A stretch of 64,000 nucleotides of DNA from assembly GCF_030852425.1 (NCBI RefSeq), contig NZ_NSDM01000002.1:496001-560000 (forward strand), read 5' to 3'. This document shows positions 7,097 to 16,421 of the stretch, piece after piece. The notes beneath the pieces are model-generated. The model ran no database searches. It had not been told where the DNA came from and was given only the letters and a program-made list of their open reading frames with translations. Origin of the DNA: Saccharothrix longispora. GTDB lineage: Bacteria > Actinomycetota > Actinomycetes > Mycobacteriales > Pseudonocardiaceae. The position numbers and the translations under genes are program-made. Every line of letters starts with the position of its first letter. The stretch's first letter is position 1.

Positions 7097-10000
7097 GTGG
7101 GACCGCGGCGGTGGCTGGAGGGGTGGCCGGTGTTCCGGCAGCTCACCGGTGGCGACCCGCTCGGCCGGGGCAAGGCGGCGCAGTCGCCGCTGTCCGCCGG
7201 GCTGACCGCGCGCACCGCCGACGCCGATCACGTGGCCAGGTCCGTCTGCCCGTTCTGCGCCGTGGGCTGCGGCCAGCGGGTCCACGTGGCCGACGACCGG
7301 GTGATCCAGATCGAGGGCGACCCGGACAGCCCCGTCTCGCGCGGGCGGTTGTGCCCCAAGGGATCGGCCAGCACGCAGCTGGTCACCGGGCCGCAGCGGG
7401 CGCGGAAGGTGCTCCACCGGCGGCCGTACGCGACCGACTGGGAGGAGCTGGACCTCGACACCGCCATGGGGATGGTGGTCGAACGGGTCCTCGACGCGCG
7501 CGCCAAGGGGTGGCAGGACGTCGACGAGCACGACGCCCGCGTGCGCCGCACCCTCGGTTTCGCCAGCCTGGGCGGCGCGACGCTGGACAACGAGGAGAAC
7601 TACCTCATCAAGAAGTTGTTCACCGCGCTCGGCGCGCTCCAGATCGAGAACCAGGCCCGTATTTGACACTCCGCCACGGTTCCCGGTCTGGGAGCCTCCT
7701 TCGGTCGCGGCGGCGCGACGGACTACCAGCAGGACCTGGTCAACTCCGACGTCATCGTCATCACGGGCTCCAACATGGCCGAGGCCCACCCGGTGGGCTT
7801 CCAGTGGGTCATGGAGGCCAAGGAGCGCGGCGCGAAGGTCCTGCACGTCGATCCGCGGTTCACCCGGACGAGCGCGCACGCGGACGCCCACGTGCCGTTG
7901 CGGGCGGGCACCGACATCGCGTTCCTCGGCGGGGTGATCAACCACGTCCTGTCCAACGGGCTGGACTTCCGCGAGTACCTGGTGCCCTACACGAACGCCT
8001 CGTTCCTGGTGGGCGAGGACTTCCGGGACACCGAGGACCTCGACGGGCTGTTCAGCGGCTACGACCCGGAGACCGCCTCGTACGACCCGCGGTCGTGGCA
8101 GTACGAGACCGTGGACGAGGAGGAGTCGTCCGAGCAGCACGCGGGGGCGGACGAGAAGGAGCAGTCCGCGCCGTACCAGCACGGCTCCGGCGGGCCGAAG
8201 GTCGAGGGCGGCAGCGGCCGGATCGCCGCCGACCCGACGCTGGAGCACCCCCGGTGCGTCTACCAGGTGCTCAAGCGGCACTACGCCCGCTACACGCCGG
8301 AGATGGTCTCGCGCGTGTGCGGCGTGTCCGAGGAGCTGTTCCGGACCGTGTGCGACGCGTGGACGGCGAACTCCGGCCGCGAGCGCACCGGCGCGCTGGT
8401 CTACAGCGTCGGCTGGACCCAGCACAGCACGGGCGCGCAGTGCATCCGCGCGGGCGCGATCATCCAGCTGCTGCTGGGCAACATCGGCCGACCCGGCGGC
8501 GGGGTGTTCGCGCTGCGCGGCCACGCCAGCATCCAGGGCTCCACGGACATCCCGACGCTGTTCAACCTGCTGCCCGGCTACCTGCCGATGCCCACGCCCG
8601 AGCACACCGACCTGGCCGCCTACGTGGAGAGCGTGCGCGCCGACCACCAGAAGGGCTTCTGGCGCAACGCCGACGCGTACACCGTGTCGCTGCTCAAGGA
8701 GTACTGGGGCGACGAGGCCACCGCGGACAACGACTACCGCTTCGACTACCTGCCGCGCATCACCGGCGACCACGGCACGTACCGCACGGTCATGGACATG
8801 GTCGACGGCAAGGTGTCCGGCTACTTCCTGCTGGGCCAGAACCCCGCGGTGGGCTCGGCGCACGGCAAGCTCCAGCGGCTCGGCATGGCGAACCTGGACT
8901 GGCTGGTCGTGCGCGACCTGACCATGATCGAGTCGGCGAGCTTCTGGAAGGACTCCCCCGAGGTCGAGACCGGCGAGATCGTGCCCGCCGAGTGCCGCAC
9001 GGAGGTGTTCTTCTTCCCCGCCGCGTCGCACGTGGAGAAGGAGGGCACCTTCACCCAGACCCAGCGGATGCTCCAGTGGCGCGAGAAGGCCGTGGAGCCG
9101 AAGGACGACCAGCGCTCCGAGCTGTGGTTCTTCTACCACCTGGGCCGCCTGCTGAAGGAACGGCTGGCGGGCTCGACCGACGAGCGCGACCGGCCGCTGC
9201 TCGACCTCTGGTGGGACTACGCCGTGGTGGGCGGCGAACCGCAGGCGGACGACGTGCTGCGGCGGATCAACGGCCTGGACCTGACCACCGGCCGCCCGGT
9301 GAACGGCTACACCGAGTTGAAGGCGGACGGCAGCACCGCCGCAGGCTGCTGGATCTACAGCGGCGTGTACGCCGACGGCGTCAACCAGGCCGCCCGCCGC
9401 AAACCCGGTCGGGAGCAGAACCTCCACGCCACCGAGTGGGGGTGGGCGTGGCCGATGAACCGCCGCGTGCTCTACAACCGGGCCTCCGCCGACCCGACCG
9501 GCCGGCCGTGGAGCGAGCGCAAGGCGCTGGTCTGGTGGGACGCCGGGCGCGGCGAGTGGACCGGGCACGACGTGCCGGACTTCGAGCGCACCAAGCCGCC
9601 GGACTACCGGCCGCCGCGGGGCGCGGTGGGCCCGGAGGCGCTGCACGGCGACGACCCGTTCATCATGCAGGCGGACGGCAAGGGCTGGCTGTTCGCGCCG
9701 AGCGGCCTGGCCGACGGGCCGCTGCCCAGCCACTACGAGCCGCACGAGTCGCCGGTGCCCAACCCGGTCTACCGGCAGCAGGCCAACCCGACCCGCAAGG
9801 TGTACGGCCGGACGGACAACCCGTCGAACCCGTCGCCGCCGGAGCTCCACGGCGAGGTGTTCCCGTTCGTGCTGACCACCGCGCGGCTCACCGAGCACCA
9901 CACGGCGGGCGGCATGAGCCGGACCGTGCCGCACCTGGCCGAGTTGCAACCCGAGCTGTTCGTGGAGGTCTCGCCGCAGCTGGCCCGGGAGCGCGGGCTG

Positions 10001-10372
10001 GAGCACCTGGGCTGGGCGCACGTGGTCACCAGCCGGGCCGCGGTGGAGGCGCGCGTGGTGGTCACCGACCGGATGCCGCCGCTGCGGGTGCACGACCGGC
10101 GGGTGCACCAGGTGTGGCTGCCCTACCACTGGGGCGCCACCGGCCTGGTCACCGGCGACTCGGCCAACGACCTGTTCGGGGTGGTGGTCGACCCGAACGT
10201 GTTCATCCAGGAGACGAAGGTCGCCACCTGCGACGTGCGGCCGGGTCGCCGCCCGCGCGGGCCGGCGCTGCTGGAGTACCTGGCCGCCTACCGGCGGCGC
10301 GCCGGGATCACCGCCGAGACCGGCACCCACGTGCTCACCGGGGGACCCGGGCACACCGAGGAGGAGCCGTGA
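7097..10372 (+). CDS. fdnG: Formate dehydrogenase catalytic subunit, selenocysteine-containing (in-frame UGA at 7664-7666)
   Basis: This is the molybdenum/tungsten bis-MGD subunit that oxidises formate to CO2. Reading through the TGA at 7664 gives 1091 residues, the usual full length. The UGA falls at the selenocysteine of E. coli FdnG: NQARI-Sec-HSATV, followed by FGRGATDYQQDLVNSD and EAHPVGFQW. A [4Fe-4S] cluster is bound by Cys51, 54, 58 and 86 (CPFCAVGC, CPKG). A SECIS hairpin follows the UGA. GTG 7097 has GGAGG five bases upstream; GTG 7091 is an alternative. No twin-arginine signal is visible, unlike E. coli FdnG, so the site may face the cytoplasm. It overlaps the next gene by four bases. 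Confidence 0.96.
7664..7696 (+). promoter_or_regulatory. Selenocysteine UGA codon and bacterial SECIS hairpin
   Basis: After TGA (7664-7666) come 11 bases, then GGTTCCC (7678-7684), loop GGTCT (7685-7689) and GGGAGCC (7690-7696). The stem has seven pairs including one G-U. The GGUCU loop begins 18 bases after the UGA, as I recall for E. coli fdhF, whose SECIS loop is also GGUCU-like and is bound by SelB. The hairpin lies within the coding sequence, as bacterial SECIS elements do. Confidence 0.9.
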
Positions 10373-11271
10373 CCGACAACAGCCTCTACGGGCCGCTGCA
10401 CGACGTGGCGGGCGAGGCGGGGCACGTCGACCACCCGCCGCGGGTCGGGTTCTTCACCGACACGTCGGTGTGCATCGGCTGCAAGGCGTGCGAGGTGGCC
10501 TGCAAGGAGTGGAACGGGGTCCCGGCGTCGGGCTTCGACCTGCTGGGCATGTCGTTCGACAACACCGGGCACCTGGGCGCGGACGCGTGGCGGCACGTGG
10601 CGTTCGTCGAGCAGCAGCGGCCCGCGCCGCCGAAGCCGGGGGCGGAGGACCTGGGGATGCCGTCGTTCGACCGACCGGGGACCTCGACCGGCCCGGAGTC
10701 CCGCACGGACTTCCGCTGGCTGATGGCGTCGGACGTGTGCAAGCACTGCACGCACGCCGGCTGCCTGGACGTGTGCCCGACCGGGGCGCTGTTCCGCACC
10801 GAGTTCGGCACGGTCGTGGTGCAGCAGGACATCTGCAACGGGTGCGGCTACTGCGTGTCCGGCTGCCCGTACGGCGTGATCCAGCGCCGCGAGGGCGACG
10901 GCCGGGCGCAGAAGTGCACCCTGTGCTACGACCGGCTCAAGGTGGGCGAGCAGCCGGCGTGCGCCAAGGCGTGCCCCACCGACTCCATCCAGTTCGGCGA
11001 GCTGGACGAGCTGCGCGAACGCGCGGCCGCCCGCGTGGAGACCCTGCGCGGGCGCGGTGAGGAGGGCGCCCGGCTCTACGGCGCGGACCCGGACGACGGG
11101 GTGGGCGGCAACGGGGCGTTCTTCCTGCTGCTCGACGAACCCGAGGTGTACGGCCTGCCGCCGGACCCGGTGGTGCCGACGCGCGACCTGCCCGCGATGT
11201 GGAAGCGGGCGGGGCTGGCGGCGGTCGCGTTCGCCGCCGCCGCGGTCGTCGCGTTCGCCGGGGGCCGGTGA
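10369..11271 (+). CDS. fdnH: Formate dehydrogenase iron-sulfur subunit
   Basis: 300 residues starting at a GTG that overlaps the fdnG stop (GTGA). Four cysteine clusters typical of the FdnH/HybA electron-transfer subunits are visible: CIGCKACEVACKEW, CKHCTHAGCLDVCPTGA, CNGCGYCVSGCPYGV, and CTLCYDRL with CAKACPTDS. They should bind four [4Fe-4S] clusters and pass electrons from FdnG towards the membrane subunit. A C-terminal hydrophobic segment (about 278-297, AGLAAVAFAAAAVVAF) likely anchors it. It overlaps the downstream membrane-subunit gene by one base (TGATG), so the three genes form a tightly coupled operon. Confidence 0.95.
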   Translation: MTDNSLYGPLHDVAGEAGHVDHPPRVGFFTDTSVCIGCKACEVACKEWNGVPASGFDLLGMSFDNTGHLGADAWRHVAFVEQQRPAPPKPGAEDLGMPSFDRPGTSTGPESRTDFRWLMASDVCKHCTHAGCLDVCPTGALFRTEFGTVVVQQDICNGCGYCVSGCPYGVIQRREGDGRAQKCTLCYDRLKVGEQPACAKACPTDSIQFGELDELRERAAARVETLRGRGEEGARLYGADPDDGVGGNGAFFLLLDEPEVYGLPPDPVVPTRDLPAMWKRAGLAAVAFAAAAVVAFAGGR

Positions 11272-12269
11272 TGGGCCGCCGTGACGACGAGGTGGTGCCG
11301 GAGGCCGAGTTCCGCTCGTACTACGGCCGCCAGGTGCTCCAGACGCCCGCGTGGGAGTGGCCGGTGCCCGCGTACCTGTTCGCGGGCGGGGTGTCGGCCG
11401 GGTCGACGCTGCTGGCGCTGGGCGCGGACCTGACCGGGCGGGCGGCGCTGCGGCGGGCCGGGCGGCTGGGCGCGCTGGTGTCGCTGGGCGCGGGCATGGT
11501 GTTCCTGGTGGCGGACCTGGGCAAGCCGGAGCGGTTCCTGCACATGCTGCGGGTGGCCAAGCCGACGTCGCCGATGAGCGTGGGCACGTGGGCGCTGGTC
11601 GCCTACGGCCCGGGCGTGGCCGCGGCGGCCGCGGCGGAGGTGCTCCCCGGCCGCTGGTGGTGGTCCCGGCTGCTGAAGCGGGCGGCGCGCCCCGCGGCGG
11701 CGTCCTCGGCGGTGTTCGCGCCCGCCATCGCCTCCTACACGGCGGTGCTGCTGTCGCAGACGGCCGTGCCCGCGTGGCACGAGGCGCACCCGCACCTGCC
11801 GTTCGTCTTCACCGGGTCCGCCGCGGCGGCCTCCGGCGGGCTGGGCATGGTGTTCGCGCCGGTGGGCGAGGCCGGTCCGGCGCGGGCGTTCGCCGTGCTC
11901 GGCGGCCTCGGGGAGCTGGCCGCGTCGCGGGTCATGGAGCGGCGGTTGGGCCTGGTGCGCGAGGCGTACACCACGGGCGGCGCGCACCGGTTGCGGCGCT
12001 GGTCGGAGGTGCTGACGGCGGGCGGCGTGCTCGGCGCGGCGCTGGGCGCGCGGCGCGGCCGGGTGGTGGCGGTGCTGTCCGGGCTGGCGCTGCTGGCGGG
12101 CAGCGCGTTGCAGCGGTTCGGCGTGTTCGAGGCCGGTGTGGCGTCCACGAAGGACCCGAAGTACGTCGTGGTGCCGCAACGGGAGCGCGCCGAGCGGCGG
12201 GAACGGGCCGAGCGGGGATCACCGGACGACGCGGGTGTCGTCCGGGAGGCGGCGCGTCAGGCCGAGTGA
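11271..12269 (+). CDS. NrfD/PsrC-like membrane subunit of the formate dehydrogenase
   Basis: 332 residues with several hydrophobic segments (for example PVPAYLFAGGVSAGSTLLAL, LVSLGAGMVFLVADLG, and a stretch ending SYTAVLLSQT). The GGVSAGSTLL and ADLGKPERFLHMLRV motifs are typical of NrfD/polysulfide reductase membrane subunits, which transfer electrons to the quinone pool. It replaces the cytochrome b subunit (FdnI) of the E. coli enzyme, an arrangement known in actinobacteria. Translation is coupled to the iron-sulfur subunit by TGATG. The last 51 bp overlap the convergent selB gene; the C-terminal tail there is charged and probably cytoplasmic. Confidence 0.9.
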   Translation: MGRRDDEVVPEAEFRSYYGRQVLQTPAWEWPVPAYLFAGGVSAGSTLLALGADLTGRAALRRAGRLGALVSLGAGMVFLVADLGKPERFLHMLRVAKPTSPMSVGTWALVAYGPGVAAAAAAEVLPGRWWWSRLLKRAARPAAASSAVFAPAIASYTAVLLSQTAVPAWHEAHPHLPFVFTGSAAAASGGLGMVFAPVGEAGPARAFAVLGGLGELAASRVMERRLGLVREAYTTGGAHRLRRWSEVLTAGGVLGAALGARRGRVVAVLSGLALLAGSALQRFGVFEAGVASTKDPKYVVVPQRERAERRERAERGSPDDAGVVREAARQAE

Positions 12270-13931
12270 GTCGAGCAGCTCCAGCAGCGGCAGCGCCACC
12301 CGGCGGGTCGTGCCCAGGGCGGCCTTGGCCTGACCGGCGGTGAACGGCGCGGGCAGGTCCGCGAGGACGGCGGCGGCCCGCCGGGGTGCGTCGGGGGCGA
12401 GCACCACGCCGTCGGCGACCCGCACCAGCCTGCCCACCCGCACCGCCGCCGCCAGCTCCCGGGGACCGAGCCCGAGCCCGGCGAGCCGGTTCGCGTCCGG
12501 TGCGGCGAACGGCGAGCGCGCCAGGTCGGCCTCCACCGCGGCCACCGCCCGCTCCACCGGCGCGGGCAGCGCGGCGGCGGTGGGCACCCGGCCGTCCACC
12601 AGGCGCAGCCCGGCCTGGTCGACCACGGCCGCGACGAGTTCGGCGGGCACGTCGAGCCGGCGGGCCAGGACCTCGGCGGGCACGCCGGCGGCCAGCGGCT
12701 GCTCCGCGCGCCACGCGGCGACCACCTCGGGCGCCCGCCGCACCAACCCGGCCCAGTGGTCGGGGTCGGCCCGCCACTCCCCCACCGGCACGCCCGCGTC
12801 GTCGAACCCGAGCGCGCGCAGCTCCCGCACGGTCACCAGGCCGCGGTGGCGCAGGTGGGAGGCGGCCACGTCGCCGGTCAGGTCCAGGCCGCGCAGCCGT
12901 GCCGCGCCCCGCCGGTCCAGCGCGGGCGGGCGCACGTCGAGCACCAGGACACCGGCCGCGATCCGGTGCAGGCCGGGGTCGCGCAGCAGGCCGCGGTCAC
13001 CGGCGCGCAGCGGCAGCGGGCGGGCCAGGACCAGCCGCGCGGTGCCCGCGCCCAAGGGGCGCACGTGGGCGGGCACGGCGGCCGAGCCCACGTGCAGCAC
13101 CAGCCGGGCGGGCACCTCCGGCGCGCTCAGCCGCACGTCCAGCTCGCGCACCGCCGGCCACGCGCCGGGTGTGAGCAGCGCGTCGCCGCGGCCCACCTGG
13201 TCGCGCTCCACGCCGCGCAGGTTCACCGCGACGCGGGCGACGCCGCCCACCCGCTCGACCGGCTCGCCCAGCGACTGGAGGCCGCGCACCGGCACGCGCC
13301 GCCCGCCCAGCTCCAGTTCGTCCCCGACCGAGACGGTGCCCGCGCCGAGGGTGCCGGTGACGACGGTGCCGGCGCCGCGCACGGTGAACGACCGGTCCAC
13401 CCACAGCCGCACGTCGGCCGCCGGGTCGGGTTCGGGCAGCGCGCGGGCCACCTCGTCCAGCGCGGCGCGCAGCCCGTCGAGGCCCTCGCCGGTGCGCCCG
13501 CTGACCGCCACCGCCCGCACCCCGTGCAGCGACGTGGCGGCCAGGTGCCCGCGGGCCTCCGCGAGGGCGGGGCCGGGGTCGGCCAGGTCGGCGCGGGTGA
13601 CGACGAGCAGGCCGTGCCGCACGCCCAGGCCGTCGAGGGCGGCGAGGTGCTCGGCGGACTGCGGCATCCAGCCCTCGTCGGCGGCCACCACGAGCATCGC
13701 GGCGGGCACCGGTCCGACGCCCGCGAGCATGTTGGTGGTGAACCGCTCGTGCCCGGGCACGTCGACGAACGCGATCGGCCCGCCCGGCAGGGTGGTCCAG
13801 GCGAAGCCGAGGTCGATGGTCAGGCCCCGGCGGCGCTCCTCGGCCCACCGGTCGGGCTCCATGCCGGTCAGCAGCCGGATGAGCGTGGACTTGCCGTGGT
13901 CGACGTGCCCGGCGGTGGCGATCACCCGCAC
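12219..13931 (-). CDS. selB: Selenocysteine-specific elongation factor SelB
   Basis: 570 residues. It is the GTPase that delivers Sec-tRNA to UGA codons marked by a SECIS hairpin. G motifs: GHVDHGKST near residue 8, DVPGHE near 59, and TRAD in place of NKxD, close to the TKAD form I recall for SelB. EF-Tu-like beta barrels follow, then C-terminal winged helices that bind the SECIS RNA. The GTG start lies four bases after the selA stop, so selA and selB are one operon. Its 3' end overlaps the membrane-subunit gene of formate dehydrogenase in convergent orientation. The likely RNA target is the hairpin at 7678-7696. Confidence 0.96.
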   Translation of the reverse strand: MRVIATAGHVDHGKSTLIRLLTGMEPDRWAEERRRGLTIDLGFAWTTLPGGPIAFVDVPGHERFTTNMLAGVGPVPAAMLVVAADEGWMPQSAEHLAALDGLGVRHGLLVVTRADLADPGPALAEARGHLAATSLHGVRAVAVSGRTGEGLDGLRAALDEVARALPEPDPAADVRLWVDRSFTVRGAGTVVTGTLGAGTVSVGDELELGGRRVPVRGLQSLGEPVERVGGVARVAVNLRGVERDQVGRGDALLTPGAWPAVRELDVRLSAPEVPARLVLHVGSAAVPAHVRPLGAGTARLVLARPLPLRAGDRGLLRDPGLHRIAAGVLVLDVRPPALDRRGAARLRGLDLTGDVAASHLRHRGLVTVRELRALGFDDAGVPVGEWRADPDHWAGLVRRAPEVVAAWRAEQPLAAGVPAEVLARRLDVPAELVAAVVDQAGLRLVDGRVPTAAALPAPVERAVAAVEADLARSPFAAPDANRLAGLGLGPRELAAAVRVGRLVRVADGVVLAPDAPRRAAAVLADLPAPFTAGQAKAALGTTRRVALPLLELLDSLGLTRRLPDDTRVVR

Positions 13932-13935
13932 CCGA

Positions 13936-15243
13936 TCACCCGCACCCCAGCACGGCTTCCCGCAGCACGTCGTCGTCGGCCGGGTCCACGGTGCGCAGGT
14001 CGAGCAGGCACCGGCCGCGCTCGACGCGGGCCACGACCGGGGGCCGACCGGCGCGCAGCCGCTCCGCGTAGCGCTCCGGCAGGCTGACCGCCGCGCTCGG
14101 CAGCTCCACGCCGGGCGCGCCGCCCCCGCCGACGGCCGCCGCGCTCGTCGTCGCCCGCGCGTCGACCCCCTCCCGGGCCAGGGCCGCGGCCAGCTCCCCC
14201 GCTCGGGCGCGCAGGACGTCCACGTCGGCGTCCAGCGCCACCGCCACGGGCGCGGGCGGGCCGAGCAGGGTGGCCTCGAGCGCGGCCAGGGTCAGCTTGT
14301 CCACGCGCAGGGCGCGGGCCGCCGGGTGGCGGCGCAGCCGGTGCACGAGGTCGGCGTCGCCGAGCAGCAACCCGGCCTGCGGACCGCCGAGCAGCTTGTC
14401 GCCGGACGCCGTGACCAGGGCCGCGCCGGCTCGCAGCGCGCTCGCCGCGTCCGGTTCGTCCGGCAGCAGGGGGTGCGGCGTGAGCAGGCCCGAACCGATG
14501 TCGACGACCAGCGGCACGCCGAGGCCGGCCAGCTCGGCCGGGTCCGGCGCGCTGGTGAAGCCGGTGACCCGGAAGTTCGACGGGTGCACGCGCAGCACGA
14601 ACCCGGTGTCCGGGCCGATCGCGTCGGCGTAGTCGCGCAGGTGGGTGCGGTTGGTGGTGCCGACCTCGCGCAGCCGCGCCCCGGTGGAGGCCAGCAGGTC
14701 GGGGATGCGGAAGCCGTCGCCGATCTCCACCAGCTCGCCCCGGCTGACCACGATCTCGCGGCCGGGCGCCAGGGCCAGCGCGCACAGCAGCAGCGCGGCG
14801 GCGTTGTTGTTGACCACGTGCACGTCGCCCGCGTCCGGCACCGCCGCTGCCAGGGCGGCCAGCGCGCCGCGCCCCCGCTTCGCCCGCGCCCCGGTGGCCA
14901 GGTCGAACTCGACGTCCGTGCAGCCGGCGGCGTCGGCCACGGCGGCGACAGCGGCGCGCGACAGCGGCGCGCGGCCGAGGTTGGTGTGCACGACGACGCC
15001 CGTGGCGTTGAGCACCGGCCGCAGGGACGCTGCCCCCGGGGGCAGCGCGGCGAGCACGTCGTCGACCACCCCGGTGGGCGCGACCAGCCCCTCGCGGGCC
15101 CGCTGCTGTGCCTCCACCACGGCGGTCTTGACCAGGGACCGGCCCAGCGCCGCCACGGCGGGGGCCAGCCTCGGGTCGGCCAGGACCAGGTCGGTGCGCG
15201 GGATCGCGCGCCGGGGATCGGTCACCCGCCGGACATCGCTCAC
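13936..15243 (-). CDS. selA: L-seryl-tRNA(Sec) selenium transferase SelA
   Basis: 435 residues. It converts Ser-tRNA(Sec) to Sec-tRNA(Sec) using selenophosphate and PLP. The PLP-binding lysine is Lys283 in SGDKLLGGPQAG. Other family landmarks are LNATGVVVHTNLGRAPLS, VNNNAAALLL, GELVEIGDGFRIPD and VDIGSGLL. The GTG start lies 15 bp downstream of the tRNA-Sec 3' end on the same strand, with only a weak ribosome binding site visible. tRNA, selA and selB may therefore be read from one promoter upstream of the tRNA. Confidence 0.96.
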   Translation of the reverse strand: MSDVRRVTDPRRAIPRTDLVLADPRLAPAVAALGRSLVKTAVVEAQQRAREGLVAPTGVVDDVLAALPPGAASLRPVLNATGVVVHTNLGRAPLSRAAVAAVADAAGCTDVEFDLATGARAKRGRGALAALAAAVPDAGDVHVVNNNAAALLLCALALAPGREIVVSRGELVEIGDGFRIPDLLASTGARLREVGTTNRTHLRDYADAIGPDTGFVLRVHPSNFRVTGFTSAPDPAELAGLGVPLVVDIGSGLLTPHPLLPDEPDAASALRAGAALVTASGDKLLGGPQAGLLLGDADLVHRLRRHPAARALRVDKLTLAALEATLLGPPAPVAVALDADVDVLRARAGELAAALAREGVDARATTSAAAVGGGGAPGVELPSAAVSLPERYAERLRAGRPPVVARVERGRCLLDLRTVDPADDDVLREAVLGCG

Positions 15244-15258
15244 CGGGGGTCACCGCCG

Positions 15259-15353
15259 TGGCGGAGGCGGACGGGAATCGAACCCGCCAGCGACAGGTCC
15301 TGCCGCTCAACGGTGTTGAAGACCGCGCCGGCCACCAGGCCGGGTACGCCTCC
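15259..15353 (-). tRNA. selC: tRNA-Sec (anticodon UCA)
   Basis: A 95-nt tRNA on the minus strand, far longer than an ordinary tRNA. The acceptor stem GGAGGCG pairs with CGCCTCC, followed by discriminator G and an encoded CCA (15259-15261). The anticodon loop is CTTCAAC within GCGGT/ACCGT, giving UCA. A long variable arm (GAGCGGCAGG..CTGTCGCT) and T-arm GCGGG-TTCGATT-CCCGT are present. These are the hallmarks of bacterial tRNA-Sec. It is charged with serine, then converted by SelA, and lies directly upstream of selA. Confidence 0.95.
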
Positions 15354-15426
15354 TCGTGCCATCGCCCAATCCTGCCGGCCCCGTGCCGGTGGTGCGCGGC
15401 GCCCCGCCGACGGGCAGGCTGGTCGG

Positions 15427-16416
15427 GTGATCCGGTTGACCCAGTACGCCCGCGGCGGCGGTTGCGCCTGCAAGATCCCTCCCGGTGAACTGGAGGAGGT
15501 GGTGCGCGGCCTGACCGGCCCCGCGCCCCGCGATCCGGTCGGCGAGCTGCTGGTGGGCCTCGACCACGGCGACGACGCGGCGGTGGTGCGCATCCGCGAC
15601 GGCGTCGCGCTGATCGCCACCACCGACTTCTTCACGCCCGTGGTCGACGACCCGTTCGACTGGGGCCGCATCGCGGCGGCCAACGCCCTGTCCGACGTCT
15701 ACGCCATGGGCGGGCGACCCGTGGTGGCGGTGAACCTGCTGTCGTGGCCGCGCGGGGTGCTGCCGTTCGAGCTGGCGGCCGAGGTGCTGCGCGGCGGCCT
15801 GGAGGTGTGCGCGGAGGCGGGCGCGCACCTGGCCGGCGGGCACAGCGTGGACGACGCCGAGCCCAAGTACGGGCTCGCCGTGACCGGCATCGGCGACCCG
15901 GAACGCCTGCTGCGCAACGACACCGGTCGCCCGGGCGTCCCGCTGTCGCTGACCAAGCCGCTGGGCATCGGCGTGCTCAACAGCAGGCACAAGGCGACCG
16001 GCGAGGTGTTCCCGCAGGCGGTCGCGGCGATGACCGCCCTCAACCGCGACGCCTCCCGGGCCGCCCTGGACACGGGGGCGGTGTGCGCGACCGACGTCAC
16101 CGGTTTCGGGCTGCTGGGCCACCTCTACAAGCTGGCGCGGGCGAGCGGCGTGACGGCGGTCGTGGACGCGGCGGCGGTGCCGTACCTGGAGGGCGCGCGG
16201 GAAGCGCTGCGGGACGGCCACGTCAGCGGTGGCACGCGGCGCAACCTGGACTGGGTGCGCCCGCACGCCGACCTGGGCGCGGTGTCCGAGGACGAGGCGC
16301 TGCTGCTGGCCGACGCGCAGACGTCGGGCGGGCTGCTGGTGGCCGGCGAGGTCCCCGGCGCCCCGGTCGTGGGTGAACTCGTGCCGCGCGGGGAGCACGT
16401 GCTCGTCGTCCGCTGA
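15427..16416 (+). CDS. selD: Selenide, water dikinase SelD
   Basis: 329 residues, GTG start. It makes selenophosphate from selenide and ATP, the selenium donor for SelA. The N-terminal RLTQYARGGGCACKIPP matches the E. coli active-site region; the catalytic residue is Cys13 rather than selenocysteine, with Lys16 after it. The AIRS-type ATP-binding core follows (LDHGDDAAV, TTDFFTPVVDDP, DVYAMGGRPVVAVNLL, AGGHSVDD). It is divergent from tRNA-Sec across 73 bp, which should hold promoters for both directions. It is followed by a 12-bp terminator hairpin. Confidence 0.96.
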   Translation: MIRLTQYARGGGCACKIPPGELEEVVRGLTGPAPRDPVGELLVGLDHGDDAAVVRIRDGVALIATTDFFTPVVDDPFDWGRIAAANALSDVYAMGGRPVVAVNLLSWPRGVLPFELAAEVLRGGLEVCAEAGAHLAGGHSVDDAEPKYGLAVTGIGDPERLLRNDTGRPGVPLSLTKPLGIGVLNSRHKATGEVFPQAVAAMTALNRDASRAALDTGAVCATDVTGFGLLGHLYKLARASGVTAVVDAAAVPYLEGAREALRDGHVSGGTRRNLDWVRPHADLGAVSEDEALLLADAQTSGGLLVAGEVPGAPVVGELVPRGEHVLVVR

Positions 16417-16421
16417 CCGCG

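Noticed and set aside
7664-7666. TGA stop splitting fdnG into two genes or a pseudogene
   Set aside because: It is at the exact Sec position, followed by a SECIS hairpin, and the window encodes SelA, SelB, SelD and tRNA-Sec.
7678-7696. The hairpin after the UGA as a transcription terminator
   Set aside because: It is short, has no T run, lies inside the coding sequence and fits SECIS spacing.
7049-10354. A 1100-codon open frame antisense to fdnG
   Set aside because: Typical high-GC shadow frame with no domain; fdnG on the other strand is certain.
6016-11271. A continuous plus-strand open frame of about 1750 codons
   Set aside because: Only its last 300 codons (10369-11271) are a gene. The rest is antisense to the phosphatase or out of frame within fdnG, where the FdnG frame has all motifs.
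15240-15683. A 147-codon minus-strand frame across tRNA-Sec and the selD start
   Set aside because: It covers a clear tRNA and is antisense to selD; no protein-like features.
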